Below, piece after piece: positions 13,452-22,593 of a DNA stretch of 64,000 bases. Numbering within the stretch: the first letter of the stretch is position 1; each line of letters begins with the position of its first letter. The notes under the pieces were generated by a model that saw nothing but the letters and a program-made list of their open reading frames with translations, was not told where the DNA came from and did not search any database. Position numbers and translations under genes: made by a program. Source of the stretch: Neurospora tetraspora (Eukaryota > Ascomycota > Sordariomycetes > Sordariales > Sordariaceae); the NCBI RefSeq assembly GCF_033439725.1, contig NW_026944385.1, positions 4,869,001-4,933,000 on the forward strand, given 5' to 3'.

Positions 13452-15311
13452 TGTGAATGTGAGTAATCTGGATGTCGAAGATTCCGTCGTCTTTCTCCGC
13501 AAAGTCGAGCAGTAATCCAAACGAACAAAGCGCAAACAGCACGCAAACGCAATAAGTCAAGTATATGTGAGTGATTCGAGCAGACACGACACTCATAACA
13601 CTCCCTCACACCACAAGGCATCACATTATCGACACTCCTTCGTCGCCATCACTTTCCCTCTCCGGCTCTCCCGGGCCTCTTGCCAACGCAAAGGCTAGCT
13701 GGCTAGTCCCAAAATGCTCCGTGGCTAGTCCCCCCCACTTTCACGTTATCGCCATGCACCGCGTCTGGTAGTACCGTATCCGAGGTGTATTGCTCCTTCT
13801 CGTATCTCCCGTCTCATTCGCGTCTCGGGTTGTAGTTGCCGTTGTGCGCCCCCAATTCCGAAGGTTCACCAAAAGCACGTCAAGCCTTCCAAGCATAACA
13901 CCATTCGCGGGGTCGATGGTCATGTCAATCTGGGCTTCTGGGTGCGTGTAACCCCCACTGATTGATCTCCGAAGACCGGTGGTCGTGGTGGCTTTGGTTG
14001 CTGAACTAGGGCTGAAAGGATGCTGATCGCGTCTGCCGCGTGTCTGAGGTGAGATAGAGGTTGGATGACGCCATCTTTTGTACCCTGGACTGTTGTTAGC
14101 GAAGGGATGGGGGACCCACTTGGCTTATCCTGATTGATGTTGCTGGCTAAGGTGTCATTTGTTAGCGGATTTCTCTAAGCCTTTGATGAGAAAAGACTAG
14201 AAAATTGGCGGAACCATTATTGGGTATTGCTTTCGCAGTTACGAGTGAGGTGCATTGCGATAACCGTCAAGATGGTGATAACAAAGGCGAGTGTCCATGG
14301 CAAGTGTGAGGGAGAGAAAGCCGGAAGGAAGCTTCAGTCAACCCTAACCCGGACCCCCACCCCACTCTTCTTCCAGGGGCTGGAACGTCCCTGTCAACAG
14401 ACAACGATTGTTCCTTCAGCCACTCTCGAATGGAGTTTGGGAACGGTACCCGTGCGTATGAGGCTGGCTTATATAAAGGAGGCTGGCCAGACTACACCCA
14501 CTCTCTTGCAGAGAGTGGGTGTAGTCTGGCCAGCCTCCTTTACATAAGCCAGGCTCACACCCACGGGTACTACCCTATCACCTATCCAGTGCTGTATGTG
14601 ATAGTGCTCCTTCCTCCAAGCAGGATAGTGTCCGTGATGGTGATTAGCGCTTGCGACATCCCACGCCTGAACTTGCAAATCCGGCACTTTGCTGTCTCTG
14701 CCTCTTCGCTTCTTGGCTTTTGGCGAGACACTCGAGCGGCGACGAGCAGTTCGGGTATGTGACGGTTTAAGCGAACATGGTAGTTGATCTGAAGAAGATG
14801 GTGATATCGCAACACGAGGTTTTGCGAGTGCCTTCGGAGGTACGTCTCTGTAGGGCTAGCAAAGTCCCAGCTCGACGGAATTCACGTGGCTGGCCCTGAT
14901 CTGGATTGAGGACGACAATGTCTCGTAACCAGCTCTTTCAATGCCGCAATTACTTGGTTCTTTGCACAATTCAGTTCGTCGGGCTGGGCGTACGGCAGTT
15001 TCAGGTCGAGGCTGCACACCATCAGTCAATCCCAGGATTCCAGGGTCGTCCGTCCCGTCGGTGCACACCCAACGCTATGGTGTTATCAACCTGCGTGGCG
15101 GGAAGACTTGGCGTGTCGTCTAGACCATATCCGTGGGTGGTAGACAGGTATTGATGTAACACTCTTTTGTATGTTTAAAGAGAACCACATCCAGCCTTCC
15201 TGTTGATGTCCTTGTGCCCGCTCGTTCTGCTTTTGAAGGTGACAAGTCGCTCTTGCCGTCCGTCCTACTTCGACATCAGAGTTCGGAAGGGGCACAGCTT
15301 GACCAAACACA
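13452..15311. other. Divergent promoter interval between monooxygenase and permease
   Basis: 1.86 kb without a supported gene. It must contain the promoters of both flanking, divergently transcribed genes. The only clear structure is the 123-bp foldback element at 14447-14569. Confidence 0.6.
14447..14569. mobile_element. Short foldback element (MITE-like), flanked by TA
   Basis: Two 60-bp arms (14447-14506 and 14510-14569) are reverse complements with only four mismatches around a 3-nt centre. The outermost dinucleotide on each side is TA, as left by Tc1/mariner-type insertion, so the element proper would be 119 bp beginning CCCGTG and ending CACGGG. Two of the four mismatches are transitions of the RIP type. 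It has no coding capacity. It could alternatively form a large hairpin if transcribed. The TA duplication is suggestive only, because TA is itself palindromic. Confidence 0.65.
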
Positions 15312-16917
15312 ATGGCGGTCCACCACCAATTCGACACCGTCAAACGAAAATGGTACCACATCAAATGGTTCGCCGACAGCGACACTCCTCGCGAGCGGCG
15401 TCTCATCATGAAGCTCGACCTGCTCATCGTCCCCTACGCCTTCCTTGCCTACTGGATCAAGTACATTGACCAGGCCAACCTCAGTGCGTCCTTCCTTCTT
15501 TCTCTTCTTTCCAGCCCACCAAGGACAGGGAGTCCAGCTGACACCGCTCCTCGCTTCCACAGACAACGCCTACGTAGCCGGCCTCAAAGAAGACCTCAGT
15601 TTCCACGGCAACGAGCTCGTCCAGCTGCAAACGCTCTACACCGTCGGCGCCGTCGTCGGCCAAATCCCCTTCATGTTCCTCTTCACCTACCTGCCCATAC
15701 ACTGGACGATTCCCTTCCTCGACATTGCCTGGGGTTTCTTCACTCTGGCCCAATACCGCGCCAACTCCTTCGCCCAGATGGCCGCCTACCGGTTTCTGAT
15801 CGGCTGGTTTGAGGCTGCGTTTTACCCGGCTATGCATTACATCTTTGGGAGCTGGTACCGTGGTGATGAGATTAGCAGACGTGGAGGGGTTTTCTACTCG
15901 GGATTGACGCTCGGGACGCTGACAGCTGGTCTGATTCAGTCTGGGGCGAGTGCGAGGTTGGAGGGAGTGAATGGTCTGGCTGGGTGGCGGTGGATGTATA
16001 TCATTTGCGCGGTGATTACCATTCCTATTGGCATTCTTGGCTACTTCATCTTGCCTGGCACGCCGGAGCATCCGAACAAGTGGTTCCTGAAGAACGAGGA
16101 TGTGCAGATTGCAAAGGAGAGGTTGGCGAGGGTGGGACATTCCGTCGTCCACCCCAAGTTCAAGCTGTCGACACTGAAGAGTCTGGCAAACAATTGGAAG
16201 TTTTGGGCGCTGATGTTGCTGGATATCTTCTTCTGGAATGGGAGCATCAACTACTCGGCTGGAGGGTACTTGCTCTGGTTGAAGAGTCTGGGACGTTACA
16301 GCCAGTCCAAGGTCAACGAGTTAGGAACCATAAGTCCGGCGATTGGCATCTTCTATGTCCTCTTCATCTGCTTCATCTCGGATCTGGTGGTCGGACCGGC
16401 GTGGGCGATTACGATTGCCCATATCTGGAACATCATCGGTCTCATCATCCTGGTCATCTGGAACGTCCCCGAGTCGGCGCTCTGGTTCGCGTTCATGACG
16501 ACGTACTCGTCCGTGGCCATGTCCGCGGTTTTGTACGGTTGGGTTAATGCCGTCATGGGGAAGTCATCAGCAGAAAGGTCGTTTGCCATCGTGTTGCTGA
16601 ACACGGTGGCGCAGAGCACGACCGCTTGGACGCAGCTTTTGACGTTCCCAACCAAGGAGGCACCCCAGTTCAAGAAGGGATACTCGTTTGTCTTGGCGAA
16701 TGCCGTTTGCTTGATCATTACGGCTCAGTTTTTGAATGTTGCTTTGAAGAGGTCCAAGTAAGTTGTGTCCCCAGAGCAAGTTGTGAGAGCCAGGCTAACA
16801 GTTTCTGATAGTAAACCGGTTGATGCCGAGCAGAATGCGGAGACCGGATCTACGGCGGCATCCAATTCGGAGAAGGGACAGGAGGAGGTGAACGTGACTC
16901 CGGAGAAGAGTGGTTAG
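15312..16917 (+). CDS. MFS transporter, Dal5/allantoate permease family (anion:cation symporter)
   Basis: Three exons, 15312-15483, 15563-16757 and 16812-16917, give 490 residues; the introns are 79 and 54 nt, and the second has a GCTAAC branch site. The first junction restores the family motif YIDQANLNNAYVAG in the first transmembrane region, and the second extends the protein past an in-frame TAA to a hydrophilic tail. Twelve hydrophobic segments are expected; conserved stretches include RFLIGWFEAAFYPA and LPGTPEHP. Family members import allantoate, nicotinate, pantothenate and other small organic acids through the plasma membrane by proton symport. The placement between two flavin monooxygenases suggests uptake of a substrate they degrade, which is inference. 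Confidence 0.9.
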
Positions 16918-17709
16918 GACACGCTAGAGGAGCCGCAGCCTTGTAGAGGTGGCCTGCACTGTAGATAGAACATAATCCGGAGAGTTTGGCGATTTGACTG
17001 TCGGTGAATCAGCAGAAGCACGATCGCGAGCCTCATAAAAACTCCCGTCTGTGTGAAGGTTCACTGTGTCCGGACCATAATCCGACGAGGTGATAGTTGA
17101 CTCGATCAGCAACCTGTGAAGCTCGTCGAGCCCAGTCCTTGTGTGACGATGCTGTACTTCCCATTCATCAATCAGCACAAACTTCGGGGAGAAGCAGGGT
17201 GTTTCCGTCCACCGTGATACGAGAGAGTGAAAGCACCTTCCAAGCCGTGCTCGTCACTCGTTCATGCTTTTGTGATGAGTGCTGCCTCGACCAATTTTCA
17301 CCAGGGACATCAATCTCTGCCCATGACACGAAGCGAGAGATCCATAGGTGAGCGGTCTTGGCCATGACCGGTGACATGGCGAGCTTCGCGTCCGGGAATG
17401 GTGTTTCTGATGCAATGGTACCATCTGCATGGCGCCATCCACCCCTTGATGACAACATGCACCCCCGCACGGGACTGTGATCCGAGGGATTGGTGCCGCA
17501 ATGTCGACATCCCGTTGTGACATCGCGGTGATAAGAGCCTGAGCAAGGGTTCGGCCTGGTATATGAGGGGTATGAACCCTTCAAAGAGCTGAGCCATCAA
17601 CGATACGACAACTGCTGTTGAAGTTGAGTGTCAACATCATCCTGAACTTCGAACTTTCACGCTTTGTGATCACCACGAACCACTCACAGTCCCCTCACAA
17701 CCACTCAAC
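16918..17709. other. Intergenic, promoter of the FMN monooxygenase gene
   Basis: About 0.8 kb between co-oriented genes. No gene, RNA or repeat recognised. The last 60 bases before the ATG are rich in CAAC/CCAC, typical of a fungal leader. Confidence 0.5.
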
Positions 17710-19964
17710 ATGGCAGACACTCACGAAAACCCCACGGCCAATGGCGACACGCAACCCCCAAAGAAACAAATCCTCCTCAACGCCTTCGACATGTTCACCC
17801 CCGGCCATCTGTCGCCAGGGCAATGGAAGAACCCATCGGACCGCTCCACCACCAAGTTTGAGTCGCTTGACTACTGGATCAACCTGGCGAAACTCTTGGA
17901 GAAGGGAGGCATCAACGCGCTTTTCTTGGCGGATACGTATGGCGGATATGATACGTACGAAGGCAGCTTGGATGAATGTGTGAGGAGGGGAGCGCAGTGG
18001 CCGGTGGGAGATCCTGTTATTGTAAGTGGTTTCTTTCTCAAGTCGAGTTCATTGGTGGAAAGTGGAAGATCAATGAGAAGAAGGGGGTTAGGGAGAGGGA
18101 AAGGGTGAAGGATAGACGTGATAAAATCACGGGAAGGATGGCGAAATTTCTGCCAACATCGGATGACAGCGTCTGGTCAAGGGCACCCAATGGAGCCCCC
18201 AAGGCACCACACTGCACCAGCACCCTCCGTCCCTGATAGGCTCCCGTCCCAAGTAGATTCCCAACAACAGCGGGTAGTTGGTCGAGCGGCAGTTGGTGCT
18301 ACGTCCAGTACACCCATACTTATTCCTGCTCAAAAGGCCACGGGTTCGAATCCCGTGGTGGCAGCTTTCGACACAACTATCGCTCAGGCACGCCTGTAGT
18401 CTATATGACTGCAACATTAGTCTACCTGGGCTAACGAGGTCGAGCTGTGACCGACGAGGGGATACCTTTGGGTATCATTGACCAACTACCATTTTTTTTC
18501 CTCTTTTTCTTCTCTTTTTTTCATGGTGGCCATAATGAACGCTGGTATTGCAGCATGGGATTTCCTAGAGAAGGAGACACCGCTAACAGCAGTCCTGAAC
18601 AGCCCATCTCAGCAATGGCCGCCGTAACCAAGAATCTCGCTTTCGGCATCACGGCTTCCACCTCGTTCGAGCCTCCCTTCTTGCTGGCGAAGCGGTTTTC
18701 GACGCTTGATCATTTGACCAAAGGCCGAATCGGTTGGAACATCGTGACGAGCTGGAAGAAGAGCGCTTTCAAGGCAATTGGTCTTGAAAACCCGATAGAG
18801 CATGACCAGAGATATGAGCAGGCTGACGAGTACTTGAGGGTGTTGTACAAGTACGTTACACCCTTTCTCTGCCCTCTTCTCCTTCTCTTTTAGGACAAAA
18901 CACCTATCCCGGTCTCTCCTTTGTCATTCCTTCCCTTTTGACCTTCTCCTTTCTGTCTCCTTCCTTCCCCCAGTCTTTCCTGGAGGCTTTGACTGACACT
19001 TGTGGCCAAACCCAGACTCTGGAACGCATCCTGGACCCCCTCCGCCATCCAACTCAACCCGTCCTTAGACACCTACACCGACCCCTCCCAAGTCCGCCAA
19101 ATAAACCACTCCGGCAAATACTTCCAGCTCTCCACCCCGCACATCGTGCCCCCCTCCCCGCAACGCACCCCCTTCCTCTTCCAAGCCGGCACCTCCTCAG
19201 CAGGATCCGAGTTCGCCACAACCCACGCAGAGGCAGTCTTCGTATCTTCCCATTCTCCCTCGGTCTTAGCCCCGAAAGTGAAGAAGTTGAGGGAGTTGGC
19301 GAAGGAGAAGGGTCGCGATCCAGCTAGTTTGAAGGTCTTCGCAACGTTCACTCCCATTGTTGGTCGCACGGAAGAGGAAGCGCAGCAGAAGTACGAAGAA
19401 GCCCGCAAGAACGCCAGCGTCATCGGCGGACTGGTCCTCTTCGCTGGATGGACGGGGATTGATATCAGCCAGTTTAAGGATCTGGATCAGGAGATTTCGG
19501 CGTCGGATTCGAAGGAGAAGAACAAGATTTTGTCGATTCTGGATAACTTCACCACGCCCTCGGAAGAAGTGCCCAAATGGACACCCCACGTGGTAGCCGA
19601 GCGCGCGGCCATCGGCGGGCTGGGACCGGTGGCAGTGGGGACTGCGGAACAGGTGGCGGATGAGATGGAGCGGTGGATTCGCGAGGCGGATATAGATGGG
19701 TTCAATGTTGCGTATGTGACGACTCCGGGAACGTTTGAAGAGGTGGTGGAGTTGTTGGTGCCGGAGTTGAGGAGACGAGGCCTTTATGCGGAGCAGGAGC
19801 CTGAGGAAGCGGAGGCATGGACGGCGAGAGAGAAGGTGTATGGAAGGGGACAGAGGCAGTTGAGGGAAGATCATGTGGGGAGGAAGTATGATTGGGATGT
19901 ATACGTGGAGGAGGAGCCTTGTAAGGCTGAGGAGGAGGGCAAGGAGGAAAAGGTGGAGGCGTGA
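17710..19964 (+). CDS. FMN-dependent monooxygenase, NtaA/SnaA/DszA type (luciferase-like fold)
   Basis: Exons 17710-18021, 18603-18850 and 19016-19964 give 502 residues. Conservation fixes the junctions: GDPVI|PISAMAAVT and VLYK|LWNASW are contiguous in the family. Other hallmarks are the N-terminal LNAFDMFTPGHLSPGQW, FGITASTSFEPPFLLAKRF, STLDHLTKGRIGWNIVTS, and a C-terminal GTAEQVADEMERW. The family uses reduced FMN from a partner reductase to cleave C-N or C-S bonds (nitrilotriacetate, dibenzothiophene sulphone, pristinamycin precursors) or oxidise related substrates; no reductase gene is visible here. Intron 1 is 581 nt, far longer than the others in the window, and carries a tRNA-like sequence. 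The last ~70 residues are Glu/Lys-rich. The stop lies 49 bp from the stop of the convergent GH5 gene. Confidence 0.9.
18272..18364 (+). other. tRNA-like sequence with RNA polymerase III A and B boxes, inside an intron
   Basis: TGGTCGAGCGG (18279-18289) fits the A-box consensus TRGYNNANNNG in the Leu/Ser style. GGTTCGAATCC (18343-18353) is a perfect B box inside an intact T arm (ACGGG / 7-nt loop / CCCGT, 18340-18356). However, the bases that should form the acceptor stem (18272-18278 with 18357-18363) do not pair, and no good anticodon arm is found. A T8 run lies at 18492-18499. This is best read as a tRNA pseudogene or the head of a tRNA-derived SINE; a functional tRNA is unlikely. Confidence 0.5.
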
Positions 19965-20013
19965 GCTCGGAGAGATGGCTGGGACAGAGTGTATTTGCTG
20001 CTTAGCTGAGCCT

Positions 20014-21347
20014 CTAGCTGAGGGTGTTCTTGACCATGGGAATCAACGCCCCGTTGACATAACTCGGACTCCTCCATGCGCTCCAATCGTGGGTCAACAG
20101 CCCCCATCCCTCGTCGTGATCCTGCGTCCCAGACCGGATGTAATATGAGCCCGCCAGCACCCAGATAAACCAGCCAGCCTTTTGGGCGGGCAAATAGCTT
20201 GCCAAACAGCTAGCATACGTTCCCTTCCACGTGCTCGCATCCATCTGGAACCCAAACTCAGTCATTACCACCGGGAACTGATTGACTGCAGAACTCGTCA
20301 ACGCCTGAAAGCCATTGTTGTACAAGTTGTTCTGCAGGTTGTTGCAGTTGGTGGCGCTGTTCTCGTAGTTGTGCAGTTCAAGGACGAGTTTGTTGGCATA
20401 GCCGGGGAAGTCGTTGAAGCTGAACTTGCCGGTTCCCGGGGTCAAGGCGGTGCCGCGGACGACGGGCGTCAGGAAGGTGTCGAAGGACAGGCCAGACAAA
20501 AAGATGAGAAGGTCCGGGTTCGAGGAGTGCACGGCTTCGGCGCCTTGTCTCATGTACGTATACCAGGTTTGCCAGTTGTAGGTTGATTTGGCCGCGCCTG
20601 AAGTGGGCTCGCGCGGTTCGTTTCGGAGGCCGATGGACATGAGTGATGTCCATTGCTTGCCCTGCATGTCAAAATGGTGTCAATGGGAGTTAAGATTGAA
20701 GGGAAAGGGGGTCATGGCAGACATACATGGCTAGCCATATACGCAAGACCTCTCGTCCAGTTGGCCGCCGAAAAGTACGTGTCTCCCCACCAACTGTTTC
20801 CATCGTCAGTCGAGCAGCACCACGTGCCCTTGGAGATATGGTTATCCAGATGGACAAAGATCTGCTGCTTCGCGCACTCAGCCGCCACCGCATCGAAGAC
20901 CTGCAGCCTGGTAGTACTCGCCGTGAACTGGGGGTTCTTGGCCAGGAGCTGGTTGAGCACCTTGGGGCCGTTTGTCGACCCGAGGGCCTGGGTGAAGGCC
21001 TTTTGTAGGGTAATATCCTTCCCTCCGTTGGAGTAAATCTCGTCGACCATTTGGATGGCGAAGGTCAAACGGATGGCGTTCATGCCGAGACTCTTGATCT
21101 TGGACGCGATGGTTGCGATGGATTGGTACTGCAGACCCTCGGGGATCATGACGTCGGCTGCCCCAGGCCAGTTGACACCGGCATAGGTCAGGTTGGTGCC
21201 GGAGGCATCGCGGATCCAGCGTCCGGAGGTTACAAGGGGGCCGTTGGGCCATGGGGCGCGAGTGGCGAGAGCATCGCCGTGGGGTTGGTTGGTTGGGGCG
21301 GCGAGAGAGGAGCCGACGAGGCCAGCGAGAATAGTGATGAGCCTCAT
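20014..21347 (-). CDS. Secreted glycoside hydrolase family 5 (cellulase-like)
   Basis: Exons 21347-20727 and 20661-20014 flank a 65-nt GTATGT...CAG intron and give 422 residues. A classical signal peptide opens the protein (MRLITILAGLVGSSLAAPT). GH5 hallmarks are the acid/base glutamate in LRNEPR (E222), a downstream YxNKLVLELHNYE segment, and the nucleophile glutamate in VVMTEFGF (E342), followed by GWFIWVLAGSYY near the C-terminus. The protein is probably secreted and hydrolyses beta-linked glucans or mannans; the subfamily and substrate are not determined. No carbohydrate-binding module is seen. The gene is convergent to the FMN monooxygenase gene. Confidence 0.88.
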
Positions 21348-22593
21348 GTTGAGCAGTGATGGCGTTCCATTGCCAACTGAACATCCGTCAACATGCCTGG
21401 GATTTTTCGCTGTTTATACCTACCTGGAAAACTGAAAGCGGCCCTATATGATGGCAACTATACCGTGATATAGATGCCGGGATGGTACTCTGGAGATGTG
21501 CGGGGAAAGCACGCGGAGAGAGTCAATATTCCACCTATGAGGCCGGGGTATCGTCCATTGAGGTCACATCTGGATTGAAACGGCCATCATATGTTGACTT
21601 GATCGAGGAAGTAATTGTGGTTGAGTGTCCGGCTCAAGGTTGAAGTCCATGGATGAGAAGACTGTGAGGTGGACTGTGAGGAAGACTCGGCTCCGCGATC
21701 CCCGTGTCCAGCTTTGGCGACGGCGTTCACGAGTTCTTTCATCTGGTCTGTTGCTTCCATCGAATGTGCAAAATAGTCGACTGATACAGTCTTTCTTTGT
21801 CTCTTCACATCCAGTGGCCACTTTGTGGAGGCCCCTCTAGGGAGTCAATACTTTGCTCGATAGTCGTCATTTTCGAAGATTCGTGTTGAATCATGATGTG
21901 GATGAGAATATCACACAGCTGCGGCCGTTGACTTGTCGAGTTGAAGATGAGATGTGATGGTTGAACGCGATGAAGAGAGGATTGAAGGTCACACCCACCC
22001 AGGAAAAGTACCGGCAGGCAATTGTGGTCGGGCCAAGACTGGCATTGTGCCAAGCCCCGTTTGTGGATGACAAAGGGAGGCAGCCACTGCTCAGCCACAG
22101 AAATGACATCAACCTCCACGCGTTCGTCTGTCGTCTGATAAGAGCGGGGAGCTGTGCACTAACAATTATCGCCACAACAAGCCCGGCCAACATCATGGCC
22201 ATGGACCCTGATGGACAGCAACAGAATCCGGGCATCACGAGAACAACAGAAGCATAGCAAAGACCGGTCAAGACGAGGACAAAGCCACAACAGCTTACGA
22301 ATTCGAGTAATCCAGTTTCAGATAAAAACAAACAGGAAATCCAACCAAGTTTGAGTGTTGTTTGTTTGAACCGTGTTGAACCATTCCACAATTCCAGTGG
22401 ACAACAGCGTCTAAGCCCCCTTCTGTATTCCTTCCATTATCGCAGTCACACACACCCCGCAACAACTGCCGTTGACAACATCGACTGATCCTCGACCGAC
22501 GATATAACAACATCACCATATCACCTCCTTTGACATCGATTACGTTCCCGTTTCCGTAGACCTATACTCGAACCTACCGCGACCGACATAACG
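21348..22593. other. Divergent promoter interval (GH5 / SYLF genes)
   Basis: 1.25 kb with no supported gene, RNA or repeat. The last 150 bases before 22594 are rich in CAAC and CATC, consistent with the leader of the SYLF gene. Confidence 0.5.

Noticed and set aside
14339-14352. Telomere-like AACCCTAACCC
   Set aside because: Less than two repeat units; no array and no chromosome-end context.
18272-18364. A functional tRNA gene
   Set aside because: A and B boxes and T arm are good, but acceptor and anticodon stems do not close; called tRNA-like instead.
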